From: Notamacropus eugenii
Taxonomy: Eukaryota; Chordata; Mammalia; Diprotodontia; Macropodidae
Length of the DNA: 64,000 nucleotides
NCBI RefSeq assembly: GCF_028372415.1
Contig: NC_092872.1
Span: 264,455,008 to 264,519,007, forward strand
Reading direction: 5' to 3'
Under the pieces are notes generated by a model that had not been told where the DNA came from, did no database searches, and saw only the letters and a program-made list of their open reading frames with translations. The position numbers were made by a program, and so were the translations under genes. Positions 11,938 to 23,995 of this stretch are shown one piece after another (the first letter of the stretch is position 1; every line of letters begins with the position of its first letter).

Positions 11938-12559
11938 GAAGGAATTTGCTTATCACTCTACTAATATTTCCCTTTTGTGTATAAATATTCTCAATGTTCT
12001 TTCTCCAGAAGATTATTTTAAAATTATATAATCTTTAACAGGTAATGCTTAAGTCACAGGAAGCTTCCCTGATATTCTCAGATATATGGAAAATGAGAGG
12101 CTCAAATTATTCTAGGAGGAAATGTCAAACATTACTTCGTGTCTCTATTATCAATTTCCAAATTTTTTCCTATGACTTTTCACTATCTTCTGAAATTAAT
12201 AGCAAACAAAATCTATAATCTAAGAATTGTCCATGACATTCTAAGTGGGATCACAAGTAAAGAGAAATGCCAAAGACATATCAATCAAGTCTTTTCATCA
12301 TTAAATCTCCATATCAAATTGGTGGCAATAAACACTCCATACCAAAATAGTGGTTCAAAGGTCCCAAGAGTTGTAGAATTCTTATCTGAGAGAAATCTGT
12401 AAGCTCACATGATAGGACAAAACTTATTTTTTTTTATTTTTTGCATTTTAATCATTATTTCTCGTCAACCATCTTACTGTAACTTCTCTCAACCTCCCCA
12501 ATTTTTCAATAAGAAAAATCACTTACTATACATCTCCTAGGCGCTCCAGTAGATTGAGA

Positions 12560-12800
12560 GGTTGACACTAGTCACAAAGACACACATTCAAATATTCCCT
12601 GAATTGCTCCTTGGCAGAATGACACCAGGCAATCATAACCTTTCTCAACTTTCTTTTCCCTATTGGAAGAAGGGTTATACTAACAGCCCTTTTATCATAA
12701 GGCTATTATGAGAATTCAATTAGATACCATACGTGAAGAAAAGCACTTCAAAATTTTAAAGTGCTACAAGAATGTTAGTTATTATTAATGTGGCAAGTAT
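12560..12800 (+). mobile_element. MIR/THER-type SINE fragment
   Basis: The tail 'ggctattatgagaattcaattagat', 'gaaaagcacttcaaaattttaaagtgctacaagaatgttagttattatt' matches in order the common 3' end of mammalian MIR-like SINEs, with 'ctttctcaactttc' upstream for the 'acctctctgagcctc' block. Strongly diverged. Confidence 0.6.
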
Positions 12801-13239
12801 TGCTTTAGGCCCTGAGGACAGGGTATAAAAAGAATATAAAACAGTACTATTACAAACTTCTAAGAGTTTAAAACACACATAATTTTGGTCATGGTCAATC
12901 AGGGATTATATTTTTCCTTCATAATTATGTATATTTATTCCAAAGTTATTTTTTTCCTTTTTCTTTTTTTACACTGGGAGGGGGAGCCAAGAGGGTGAAA
13001 AAATAAATGCTTATTAATAGAAAAATAAAGTAAAAATCTAATTGGAGCAAGGCAAGATACTGACATAATTATTTACATTACAAAGTGTAATGAGATCAAT
13101 GCAAATTGTAGATAAAAATACTATACTCTGAGAATTTACAAAAGTGAGACCTTAGCACTGATTGGAAATTAGGAAAGACTGCATGGAAATGGACCTCAAA
13201 GAAAGTAGAGTATTTCTACAGGCATGCAACTTGAGAAAT
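12801..13239. other. Unique AT-rich DNA
   Basis: No gene or clear repeat. Confidence 0.45.
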
Positions 13240-13470
13240 AATAATGAAAATGATAATAAATATAGACAACTTATAGCAATGAAGTGCTTTCTGTCTAGTA
13301 AAGTATGTGTAATACCTGATTAATTACCTCGCAATTTCCTTGTGTGATATGTGTTATTAATACTCCCATTTTATAGATGAAAAACCTGAAACTGAAGGAT
13401 GTTAAGTGATGTGTGTATGGTGAAACAGTGAAGAACTGACTAAGATGTTACTTGAATTCAGGTCTTCAGA
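13240..13470 (-). mobile_element. MIR-type SINE
   Basis: Holds 'gaagtgctttctg', 'cctcgcaatttccttgtg', 'cccattttatagatgaaaaacctgaaactgaagg', 'gttaagtgatgtg' and 'acttgaattcaggtctt', the full reverse-sense order of MIR. Confidence 0.75.
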
Positions 13471-13990
13471 AACCTTTCCCACCCCCTCTTAATTTTATTT
13501 CATTTTCAGTTCCAAATTGTCTCTTTCCCTCAAGCCCCATTCTTACCCATTGTGAAGGCAAGAAATACAATACTCATTACTCATAGAAAGACATGCAAAT
13601 TATATTTCCTCATTAGCCATTTTCTGAAAAGAAAAAAAATAGCATTCAATCTTAACCATGAGTCTATCAGTTCTCTTTCAAGAGAAAGACAATATCTTCT
13701 TCATGGGTCCTTTGGAATCATGATGTATCATTATATTGTTTAGTTACATGTTTTTCACAGATACATTACAATGTTGTTGTTACCATGTATGTTGTTCTCC
13801 TGGTTCCGTTCTCTTTGCTTTCCATCAGTTCATATGTCTTCTTTTTTAAAAAATCATCGCCTTTGATATTTCTAGCAGCAAACTCATATACCTAAATTAC
13901 ATTCATATATCATAGTTTTTTCAGCCATTACACAATTGAGCATCCTCTGAGGTTGCAATTCTTTGTCATGACAAAAAAAGTACTATAAAG

Positions 13991-13993
<3 letters not shown>
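13471..13993. other. Unique DNA
   Basis: A 63-codon open frame (13,552-13,743) lacks any known domain. Text near 13,770-13,950 ('gttgttctcctggttc', 'ttcatatgtcttc', 'cctaaattacattcatatat', 'attacacaattgagcatcc') follows the order of an L1 3' end in reverse, so this is probably a very old minus-strand L1 tail; the case is moderate. Confidence 0.45.

Positions 13994-14064
<71 letters not shown>
13994..14064. repeat. (AT)n microsatellite
   Basis: Seventy-one bases of uninterrupted AT. It is self-complementary and could form a cruciform or hairpin. Confidence 0.98.
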
Positions 14065-14066
<2 letters not shown>

Positions 14067-14189
14067 CTCCTTTTTGTTTTTCTCTGATTTCTTTGGGGTA
14101 TTGATCAAGCCATCTTGAATATAATGTCTTTCCCATTTTGATTATTTCTGATTTGTCCTGTGTAGAGCTGGTTGGGACATAAATGCTTG
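14065..14189 (-). mobile_element. Possible continuation of the old minus-strand L1 tail
   Basis: 'ctttggggtattgatcaagcc' resembles the L1 ORF2 block that reads 'tctctt ggggatacag tcc' on this strand elsewhere in the window (58,925 and 60,495). If so, the (AT)n tract grew inside an old L1 fragment. Confidence 0.3.
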
Positions 14190-14335
14190 CTTATTATGTT
14201 TCCCCCACTGGATTGTGAGCTCCCTGAGGTGAGGGAATTTTGCCGCTTTTTTGTTTTCTCTAAAGATTAGTACAGTGTCTGGCACATAGTATTTATTCTC
14301 TGAATAAATGTTTGTTGACCAACTGACTAGAATTG
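14190..14335 (+). mobile_element. L2/THER-type 3' end
   Basis: 'gattgtgagctccctgaggtgaggg' followed by 'agtacagtgtctggcacatagtatttattctctgaataaatgtttgttgac' is the classic tail shared by L2 LINEs and the SINEs that use it. Confidence 0.75.
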
Positions 14336-14454
14336 ATGACTAATTCATTCTACAAAGACAGGATATTGAATGAAACAATTGCAATAGGCAAAGCAAGGAA
14401 TTAAAGGGTCTGAATCAGGGTGGGGATTCTGTGAGATTTTTTTTAAAAAGTTCA

Positions 14455-14960
14455 ATTGAATGTTCATTGAACATTAAGTGCCTACTATTTGCTATTATGT
14501 GCTAAGGACTGAGGATACAAATGCATATAAAATAGACCTCAGAGATGTTACATGTTACTGTGGAGATAAAATCAATCTGACATCATCTTATTGATTGCTA
14601 TGTGTACAGTGGTTTATAAAACATAAAGTGAAACATGAATGCTATCATCAATATAATTAGGTACTGAAGGATACATATAATAGAAAAAAGCATTAAAAAT
14701 TGACTGAAAAAACCTAGGTAAGGATTCTTGCCCTCATATTTACCAACGTGACCTTGAATAATTCATTTGTCTTGTTTAGGTCTCTCTTTTTCTTCTTTTT
14801 CTCTATATTGTAAGAGAAGTGAACTAGATGATTCCCAAAAGTTTCCTGCATGACCATGGATAGATCATGCAGTGAATTTGGGCCTCAGATTCCTCATCTG
14901 TGAAATGAGAATGTGGGATTGATACCTTGTATAATGCCTTCTAAAATTTAATATCTGATC
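14455..14960. mobile_element. Ancient repeat pieces: 'cctactatgtgcc'-type head and two MIR tails
   Basis: 14,455-14,640 has 'attaagtgcctactatttgc', 'gctaaggactgaggatacaaa' as in the ancient repeat at 22,545 and 63,370. 14,735-14,830 ('gtgaccttgaataattcatttg', 'gaactagatgattccc') and 14,855-14,935 ('gggcctcagattcctcatctgtgaaatgag') are MIR-type tails in sense orientation. Confidence 0.55.
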
Positions 14961-15080
14961 TTTTGAGCCTTGGACTTGTAGCTATAATTGATGATTCATT
15001 GAATCAATCCTCCCTTAACTCCACTATTTTTTTTCTAATTTAAATTATTAAAAAAAAAAGAATATGAGCACATCATTCTC

Positions 15081-15665
15081 TGTTGGGGTGTAAGCTTGGT
15101 TTTCACGTGAACAGTCTCGGGTCAGGTAAAGGTGAGGACTTCTAAACCTCAGAGCTCTCACAAGGCCCCCCAGGCAACAGCTGGGAATTGAGGAGTGAAA
15201 CACGGGCTATCTTGTTTTTCCACCTATTCTCAGTGGAAAGTTGCTGGGGAGAGCATCCCACCCTTGAGACTGGTCCATAGTCTGAGCACATCTGTTGTTA
15301 ATTAGCTAGGGGCTGGAAGCATATACGGTATTCATGTGCAAACTATGGGGCTGGGAGAGCTGAAGTAGGGACAGGAAAGCCTGAGGGGGCCCCTTGTGGC
15401 AGGGTCCTTGGAGGGAAGAGGGTCCCTCCCCTCTTCTGCTCCCGTCCTCTTGCTGTATGATCCTTGCTCCTTGGGAGGAGAGGGGTTCCTTTCTCCTGGG
15501 GAAGAACTCGCCCTGCATATGGATACCTAACTAAGACCCTGAATAAAGCCTACCACCTTATTTGACTCTGGAAAATCTCTTCTCTCAATACGTTTATCTG
15601 GCTGATCACCGAAGACCTGAGAAAGGTAAGCAGACTCGGGTAGCCCATGGCAATTAGGCTGAGCA
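15081..15665 (+). mobile_element. Candidate solo LTR of an endogenous retrovirus
   Basis: A 585-base block, clearly richer in G+C than its surroundings, starts TG and ends CA and is flanked by a 6-base near-duplication (attctc at 15,075 and gttctc at 15,666; 5 of 6 match). An AATAAA polyadenylation signal sits at 15,542, as expected near an R region. No internal retroviral genes are next to it, so it would be a solo LTR left by recombination, a fossil. The family is not recognised and the right edge is the weakest part of the call. Confidence 0.55.
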
Positions 15666-16609
15666 GTTCTCCAGCATTTACTAGTAGAGTCTCTAGAGCA
15701 TTTCCTGTTGCATATGGAATCTTGCCCTTTCATCTATTTCAATCAGCTAAGAAATGATTACTGTACCCTAAGATTTATTAATCAATTCATCTTTACATAA
15801 AAATCACAAGTTGAAGATGATGACTCTTTATTATTTTTGATGTGTTAATTATATTGAATCTTTCTTTTTCTGGGTCAAATGGTGTTATTATATAGAAGAA
15901 GTAGTTACTGAATGTATGAAAATAGATGCCTTTCAGGTTAGTCCATGGATTTTTTTTTTCCATAATAATATCCAGTCCTAGTTAATTATGTATTGAAAGG
16001 CTATCACGTGTATTTATTTTAACAATATAAAAGTACAATGGTCATTATTATAGAAAAATTATTTTCTTAGTGACACTCTTTCAAAGAGATTACTATGTCA
16101 GGTGCAATCAGGGCAAACCATAAGTGCACTTCTACAGGCTGTGGAAATATTGCTAGACTCTTCAAATAATTTAAGAATAAGAAAACAATTGATGACAACA
16201 TAAGGTTCTGTATATCTCAAGTGCAAACTTGATATCTTCCTCATGTATGTTTTCTGCATCCCAGCTGTACATGTGTCTTCTTCAGAAATAGATTTCAAGC
16301 TCCATAAAAGGAGAGAAAATGTATAATACAAATTTTGTATCATATTCTGGCATCCAGAACTGTCCTGTGCACAAAATGTCTAGATTGAAAAGTATCTTAG
16401 AGATGATCAAGTCCATATCCAACAAAAAAGGAATCCCTACATACCCAAGAAGTGATCCTACAGCCTTGGCCTGAAAATATCCAATGGATGAGAGGAGAAT
16501 GGGGTGAATTTCATCAATCCTTGAGTCAGCCCATTCTATTTTACCATTAAGTTATGTGATAGACACATGGCAGGCACTGTGAATGCATATTGGTTGATTA
16601 GCTAATTGA
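15666..16609. other. Unique AT-rich DNA
   Basis: Only a faint MIR-like phrase ('tcttagagatgatcaagtcc') at 16,390-16,420. Open frames up to 81 codons show no domain. Confidence 0.4.
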
Positions 16610-16920
16610 CTGTTAAGAATTTGTTTCTTCACTGAACTGATAACTGTCACTTTGAGATTTCAAAATTCTGCTTCTAATCCTGCACTCTGGGGCTGAATCT
16701 AGAGTAAGTCATACATGCCTTCCACGTGATTTTTTTCAAGTGCTTAAAGAAAGACACTATGACCCTCAACATCTCTTCTTCAGTATAAACATCCCCCATA
16801 ACCCTCAATGAACTCTCCTATGTAATAAACTTTGACCATGTTAGTTTTCTTCAAATACGTGCTTGCCAATTTATCAACACCATTTCTAGGATGTGGTACT
16901 CTTCACAAGAAACACACTAG
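16610..16920 (-). mobile_element. Ancient L3/CR1-type LINE fragment
   Basis: Reads in the CR1/L3 order on this strand: 'tgcactctggggctgaatctagagtaagtc', 'cctt ccacgtgat', 'cttaaagaaagacactatgaccctcaacatctcttcttcagtataaacatcccc', then 'caatgaactctcctatg'. This is the same part of the family as at 1,480. Confidence 0.65.
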
Positions 16921-19012
16921 CTGTTTTAATTTTTAACTGAAAACTGTTGAACCTTTTTGTTATAAAACTGCATTGCCACATTCTTTGGTGTAAGTGTTAG
17001 ATGAGGTGATTCACAACATGAAAAGTTGTTCCAATTTTCACAAAGGAAATATGAGCATAAGATGGAAGAAGAAAGTTCAGTATCATTGTTTTTATTGCAA
17101 GTAGGAATTCATACAGTAACACTGTAGTTATTGGAATGACTGGACAAATTAAACTAACACAAGAAGAATTTCAAGAGATGAGATTGATAATACTACTAAA
17201 GTCAAAAAACGTTTTGAGTAGTGGAAAAATTTTGTGATCGTATGACATCATCATTCCATTTAGGGCATGGGTATGCAACCCCATTGAACTGATTGTGATT
17301 TTTAATTCAAAATAATATATGAGTACAGAAGAGTGTTTTGGGGGAGCTGCTCTTGCCACCATATAATAAAACTGTGATAAATTAAATTAATTTTAGGTGT
17401 ATGTAGATAGGTGAAATAAATAAAATTTTACAACTGCAGGGAACAATCCTGCCTTGATAATAGGCTGTATGAAGTCTATCCTTTTAATATCTAGACCTCT
17501 GAAATCATGAGGATAACCATGGTATCTTAGCATGCAGACTGCAATTCATTTCATCCAAGAGACAGAGTGGGGGAGTCTAGCCAGCAACAGTGTCTTAATT
17601 AAATAGTTTAGCCGATAAAATTATTTATTAAATCATTTTTACTGTTACCATTTCAGAAACTGTAGTGTCAGTCCCTGATGGTGATTATTATAGTATCCTT
17701 TCTGGGGCTAACAATCAAAATTCATCAACATTCACCTGTGTGACACCAGCTGTCTTACTTAATGAATGCCCAAAGGAGCCATAGGTGTGTACTCTCTGGC
17801 CTCTGGTTAATGAATAATTGGCATATTTTAACAAACAAAAAACAAAGTCACCAAATCTGAGTTACTCTCCAGAAATCTTTCCTTACTAGTATGTAAAAGG
17901 GACATTTTCATCTTCCCCTAAGGAAGTAAAACTTCTGCTTTCACTGTGTTATCTCCTCATGTGATTCTACAAACACAAATCAAATGTCCTCAAGAAACCA
18001 TTCCTAAGGCTTTGCGCAGAGGTCATAAGTAACCCCATTTTTTACCCTCCAGCAAACACATCACCAAACACATTGACTTGTTCAGGTCAGTGATTGGGCT
18101 GCTGCCAACTTTCTGAATTTTCAAACAATAATGGAATTTTCATGTTTACAATCATAATTTCCTTGATAGTTTTTTTTTTATAGTACAGGATAGCCTGGGT
18201 TTAGATTAGAGAGTAGGAAGCTGTTCAGACTACCCTAATATGACCCATACACCTGCCAACCCTATTACTAGTGTAAATTTATTTCTTGTCAAACAGCTAG
18301 ACTAAAGCCTGACTTACCAGAAATAAGTATTTTTTTTTTGCTTTCTATTACCTATATTTCATAGTTTCCCCCACCCAGTTACCTTCTAGTAGCCTCTGCT
18401 AGTAGGAAGCATTTATTTCTTCCCACCCTTCCATCTCCCATTATAGGCTGTTATCATTTTTGTTTTTATTTTGTTTGTAATTTATAAAAGATTTATTAAA
18501 TGTCAAGCACTATTATAAGTGTTAATGAGATTTATAGAAAAGTAAATTGACCTTTAATCTCAATGCATATGCCAGGTTCAGTTGCAGGGCAGATACAAAG
18601 GCCTCATATTCCTTAGGGATGGTATCTGGGTAGATGACAACTCCCAGGGTGACCTGGGATACAAATATTGGTTAGATGGCAATGCCCAATGGGGACCTGG
18701 AGGGCACAGGGACAAGGTAGATGATGATGTCAGGAAGACAATTTTTCTGGTACATTTCAGTGATGATTTTTAAATAGATTTTAATGCCAAGGAAAAGTCA
18801 AGAATGGAGAAAAGCCTAGAGAAAGTAGGATAATAGATGAACAATACTTTTAAATATAAGTCATAAGATTTTTATGGTTAATTCTATGTTTACACCAAAG
18901 TTACAGGGAATAGAATTGTATTTTTATTCCCCTCCTCCTTCCAACTTAACCAACACCTATAAGACTTCACCCGTGATAGTCTTGATCAATTCTATCTCTT
19001 TTTTTTCTTCCT
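16921..19012. other. Two kilobases of unique DNA
   Basis: No repeat family or coding sequence is recognised. The 63-codon frame at 18,582-18,773 (with WVDDNSQGD) has no known domain and lacks splice or codon evidence. 17,730-18,120 is less AT-rich and free of low-complexity tracts, so it is the best place to look for conserved non-coding DNA. Confidence 0.4.
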
Positions 19013-21036
19013 CTCATTTAATTTTTTTATCAATTAATTAATTATTTAATTTTTAGGTTTCAGCATTTACTTCCACAAGATTTTGAGTTCCATACTTTCT
19101 CCCCATCTCTCTCCTCAGGCTGACCCCAATACAGTATGCATTCTGATTAACCCTTACTCCAATCTGTCCTCCCATCTGTCACACCCTTCCCTTCTTTTAT
19201 CCCCTTCCCTTCTATATTCTTGTAAGGCAAGATAGATTTCTAGACCCTATTACCTGTATGTGTTACTGCTCAGTTGCCTGTAAAAACAATTTTAACATTT
19301 CTTTTTAAACCTTTGAGTTCCATCTTCCCTCCTTTCCTACCTCCCCACCCATTCCCATTAAGAAAGCAAGCAATTAGATATAGGTTATACATGTGTAGTC
19401 ATGTAAAACACTTCTGTGACAGTCAAATATTATATGCAGCTCTGATCTTTCCATCAAAAATGCTTGAAAGTGCTTTATTTCATTGAATGACTATTTTTTC
19501 CCTGAAGTATTACACTCAGTTTTACTGGGCAGGTGATTCTTGGTTTTAATCCTAGCTCTTTTGACCTTTGGGATATCATATTCCAAGTCCTTCTGTCCCT
19601 CAATGTAGAAGCTGCTAGATCTTATAATATCCTGATTATGTTTCCACAAAATGTTAATTGTTTCTTTCTGGCTGTTTGCAATATTTTCTCCTTGAAATGA
19701 GATCTCTAGAATTTGACTACATATTCCTAGAAGCTTTCCTTTTCAGATCTCTTTCAGGAGGTGATCAGTGGATTCTTCAATATTTATTTTATCCTCTGGT
19801 TGAAAATCATCAGGGCAAATTTTCTTGATAATTTCTTTAAAGATGATGTCTAGACTCTTTTTTGATCATTAGTTTCAGGTAGTGCAATAATTTTGTAAAA
19901 TGTGTCTCCTGCATCTGTTTTCCAGGTCAGTTGCTTTTCAATGAGATATTTCACATTTTATGATTTTTTTCATATTTTTGCTTTTGTTTCAGAATTTCTT
20001 TATTTTTCATAAAATCTTTAGCTTCCACCTGCTCCACTATAGTCTTTAAGGAATTATTTTCTTAAGTGAGCTTTTGGACCTCCTTTTCCATGTGGCCAAT
20101 TCTGCATTTTAAGGCATTCTTCTCCTCATTGGCTTTTTAAATCTCTTTTGCCATTTGGGTCAAATTATTTTTAAGGCATTCTTTTCTTCAGCATTTTTTT
20201 GGGCCTCTAGCAAGCAGTTGACTTATTTTTCATGATTTTCTCATATCACTCTCATTTATCTTCTCAGTTTTTACTCTACTACTCTTACATGATTTTCAAA
20301 ATCCTTTTTGAGCTCCTCAATTACCTAAGATCAATTCACATTGTTCTTGGAGGCTTTGGGCATTGTTGTCTTCTGTTTGTATACTTTGGTCTTCCTTGTC
20401 CCCAGAGTAAGATTCTATAGTCTGATTCTTATTTCCCAGTTTTTCCTTATTTCCCCAGCCATTTACTTGACTTTTCAGCTCTTTGTCAAGGTAGTTCTCT
20501 GCTTCTAGTGGGGGTGAGGGGTATATTGTCAGTTATTTGATCCCCCCCTCCACAATCTGTGTGCCCAGAGCTTCAGAAACAGCAGCTACTGCTTCCTCTG
20601 CTGCTGTTGCTGCTGAGGACTCCTCTGCTTCCTCTACCATCCTCTCACACAGGTCTGACAGTTTTTTTCACTGACTTTCCAATTGTTCATCAACATTGTG
20701 GTGTCATGAAGTCTAGAAACCATCATAAATGCCAGTGATTCAGTTATCCTCACCCCCGAGGCATACTCAGGTCCCATCTGGAGTCCCATGGGACTCATGG
20801 TCCCATGCCAGCATGGCCCATGCCGAACTGCACTCTACTCCCAGTCCAGTGAGACAAAGGCTTCCAGTCAACTTCCCAAGCTATCTTGGGATGGAGATTG
20901 GCTTCACTCCACCATTCAGTGGGTTCTGTAGTTCCAGAATTTGTTTAGAGTAATTTGTTAGAGGTCTTTGGTTGAGTTTGGGGGAAGAGCTCTAGCATGA
21001 TCCTACTTTTATTCTGCTATCCTCACTCTGCCTCCC
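19013..21036 (-). mobile_element. Old HAL1 (half-L1) element
   Basis: An ORF1-only L1 relative on the minus strand. Its 5' end (near 21,036) reads 'gggaggcagagtgagg' in sense and its 3' end lies in the AT-rich block near 19,020 after 'ggaactcaaaatcttgtgg'. Sense-strand blocks for the ORF1 coiled coil ('aaaaggaggtccaaaagctc' near 20,080; a Lys/Glu-rich run near 20,140-20,330) are in the same order as in the HAL1 copies at 36,853 and 44,389. No ORF2 is present. The many changes and the lack of an open frame make it the oldest HAL1 here. Confidence 0.8.
20550..20680 (-). other. Ala/Glu-rich segment in the old HAL1 head
   Basis: The sense strand of this part repeats GCAGCAGCAGAGGAAGC-like units and would encode an Ala/Glu/Ser-rich run. 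The younger HAL1 copies lack it, so this copy belongs to a different subfamily or gained a short expansion. Confidence 0.5.
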
Positions 21037-21479
21037 AGTGTTATATCTTTTAAGGTGGTTTAGTACAGCAACCTATTCCTTAGCTTTCGCTATTCAGTTT
21101 CCATTGACTTTCATGATATCAATGGGAATTTAAGACCTGAGACTAAAGTTGGCCAGTTGTTTCAGCAATCTCTCCAGTTCTCCTAAGATGCTGCCTTTCT
21201 TTAAGACATGGTTCATTTCACTTTATCACGTTTGCCCTTCTAATGTCCACTAATGCAAAATATATATCTGAGTTTCAACACTAAACCCATCATCTCCAGT
21301 GAGTTTCAGGTCTTTTTACACCATCTTCATCTGTTATTTGGATATTTATGCACTAAGAAAATAACAGAGAGAAAGAATTTCACTGCTGGATAAGATTTCA
21401 ATATTCTGTTTTGGTTCATTTCCTACATTGACTCAAACTCAAGCAAGATTTGCATCTGTACTATACTATACAAATAGTC
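21037..21479. other. Unique DNA
   Basis: The run 'gtttccattgactttcatg...gggaatttaagacctgagac' is not assigned. No gene. Confidence 0.4.
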
Positions 21480-21700
21480 ATTCAAGCTTTGGAAAAAGGC
21501 TTCCAGTGAAAGGAGCTCCATGGCCTTTTAAGGCAGTTCAAAGACAATCCCCTTTCTCTCTACATTTTTTCATCTATCCTTGATTCATTGTTCATCATTT
21601 TAAATTAATTCTTCTATGACTTTCTCATTTCAGCTGAACTGATCCTTGCTGGAAAAATTGCCTCTTCTTGTTCCTATATAGAAGATAACTGACATGGATA
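21480..21700 (-). mobile_element. Ancient L3/CR1-type LINE fragment
   Basis: 'caaatagtcattcaagctttgg', 'ggcttccagtgaaaggagctccatggcc', 'aaggcagttcaaag' and 'tcatttcagctgaactgatccttgc' match in order the CR1/L3 block normally reading 'tcatccagcctctgcttgaagacctccagtgatgggg'. Confidence 0.6.
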
Positions 21701-22544
21701 TCAGAACACACATTCTGACCCATTAGAGATCTCCTTACTATATGTTATCTCTTCCCTCTCCTGCAAACAAAGATTGTTAATGAATTTCCCCACATAGTAT
21801 CCTATTCTAGATTTTTCTCATTATGAATCTTTGCTTCCTTATTTATTTCCCTAATTATGCATTCATTGATAGAACTGAATTGAATAGATAGACCTAGAAG
21901 AGAGCAATGAATCTTGGATATTGCACAAGATTTTTAATATCTTCTAGTTTTAGAATCTAAACATTTTCATGTTCATTTCAATGTTGGTCCGCTGTTTAGT
22001 TTTATTCACAGGCATGTATTCATTAGATAACATTTTCATTTAATATTATTTTTATGATATTTTGTTAGTGCTTTTTGTCAATTAACTCTTTGGAATCCCA
22101 TTTCCTTAATATTATCTACTTCTATGATTAGAAGGGTGGGTCATGAATTCCCAAATTCTATTTAAGAGAAAGCCCCAGTTCATATATCTCTATTCTCACC
22201 TGGCTGTATTACTTTGGGAATCTCGTTGATTCAAGTACCATAACCCAGGAACTTGGGATAACTTCAAAAACCTGTAGTATTTCAGTAAACTTGGGATTGT
22301 AATTTTATGTTATCATTACCTTCTGCCCTCTCATTGCAGAATGGGATCATGAAGTCCAAACTTCCTCTTAAGGAGAGAACCCTGATTCAGATATCTCTTC
22401 TTTCCTTACTTACCTACACTACTTTTGAACTTTGCCCTCTTACTGAGATTGTTTGTTTCTATGTGAAAGAGTGGCATTGGTGACTTTAAGGGTGTATACA
22501 ATTTGAATAACTTTTAAAATATAATACCTGCTTACGTTCAAGAA
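21701..22544. other. Unique AT-rich DNA
   Basis: No gene or repeat recognised. Confidence 0.4.
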
Positions 22545-23130
22545 CAGTTCAATCAATCCATAGCTCCAATAAATCAAGCAAATACTGATTAAATTCCTAC
22601 TTTGTTCCAGGTACTATCCTAACCATAAACATAGCAATGAAATAGCCCCTGCATTGAATGACATATTCTGTAGGAATAGGGATGTACATTTATGAATATT
22701 TGTAAAATATTATAAGGTGCCTTTTGGGGGAAAAGATAGTTGAGATATCAGAAAAGACTTTGTGTAAGAGATGGCACTCAAACTCTACAATAAATGAATG
22801 CAGTAATTGTAAGAGGTACAGCTGAAGAGAGAATGCATTACAAACAATGGGGAAGAGCCTCTCAAAGGTATGAAAACAAGAAATGGAAAGCCATAGATAA
22901 GGAAAAGCAAGTTAGCTGGTTTGGTTGGGCTGAAGCATGTTTAAAAGCACGTAAGACATACTAGGGCTGAAACTAAATAGAAATAAGACTGGGAAGTAAA
23001 TTTTGAAGGGTTTTAAATTTCAAAAAGGAATTGGATCATAGAGGCAAGAAGGAACCATTGGAATTTATTAAGGTAGTGACATAATCAGATCAATAGTTTA
23101 TGAAAGTCACTCTGGCTGTGTTAGCTTTCC
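22545..23130 (+). mobile_element. Ancient long interspersed repeat, family unresolved
   Basis: Its order is: 'gattaaattcctactttgttccaggtactatcc', 'agcccctgcattgaatgac', 'agaaaagactttgtgtaagagatggcactcaaactc', 'gagagaatgcattac', 'gttagctggtttggttgggctgaagc', 'attggatcatagaggcaagaaggaaccattggaatttattaaggtagtgacataatcagatc', 'gaaagtcactctggctgtg'. This is a mammal-wide repeat layout that I know but cannot name with certainty. The same layout recurs at 63,370. Confidence 0.55.
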
Positions 23131-23384
23131 TTTCATCACAAAACAGTTCCAGTACTTACCAACAGTCATTTCTTGCTGTTATCTTGACCAATTCTATAGA
23201 AATTACATTATTATTTATAATTACTTTTTATAAGCATGTAGATCCAAAATGTCAGTACAGTGGCTCCCTCACATTCAACGTGCTAGGTTCAGTTATTTCA
23301 TCTTTTTTTGGAATATGGATATTTACAGTTAAAAGAGCCTTTAGAAATAAACTAGTTTAACCTCATAATCTCATTGTGTTAAAA

Positions 23385-23995
23385 AAAAAAAGGATCAATA
23401 GATTGGTGTAAAGAGGAACTAATATACATACATACTCAATTTGATATGGAAATCTATCTTACCTTACTGGAAAGTATGGGAGAAAAGGTTAAGAGAGAGA
23501 GAGTAATAGAAAGGAAGGTAGATTGTGGGAGGAGGAGGGACAGGGTGAAAGGAGAGAATAGAATAAATGAGGGGGTCTGATAAGAAGGAAGGAAATACAG
23601 TTAGTCTTTCACAATATAATTATTATGGAAGTGTTTTGCATGACTACACATGTATGACCTATATCAAATTTCTTGCATTCTCAAAGAGCATGGGTGAAGA
23701 GGGAGGAAGGGAGAAGAGAATTTGGAACTCTGAATTTTAAAAAATGAGTGCAATTTTTTTACATGTAACTGGGAAAGAGGATAAACAGGTAGGTACAAAA
23801 ATCTGTCTTAGTCTACAGTAAAATAGAAGGGTAAGGGGATGATAGAAGGAGGAGGTGATAGAAAAGAAAGCAGATTGGGGTAAGAGACAATCAGAAGCAA
23901 AACACTTTTGAGAAGTGACAAGGTGAAATGAGAGAAAGAGAACAGAATAAATGAGGGTAGAGGGAAGAGGATAGAGGGAAATACAGTCAGCAATA
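23385..23995 (+). mobile_element. HAL1 3' UTR fragment
   Basis: The purine-rich tail ('ctatcttaccttactggaaag', 'gatgacct', 'aacactttt', 'gaatagaataaatgaggggg', 'ggaaatacagttagtc', 'ttatggaagtg', 'gaatttggaactctgaatttt') has the same block order as the HAL1 3' UTRs at 38,640-39,600 and 46,310-47,320. No ORF1 remains. Confidence 0.7.

Noticed and set aside
18582-18773. 63-codon frame with Trp/Asp/Gly-rich sequence as a small gene
   Set aside because: No domain, no splice or codon support, and stops close by; left as chance.
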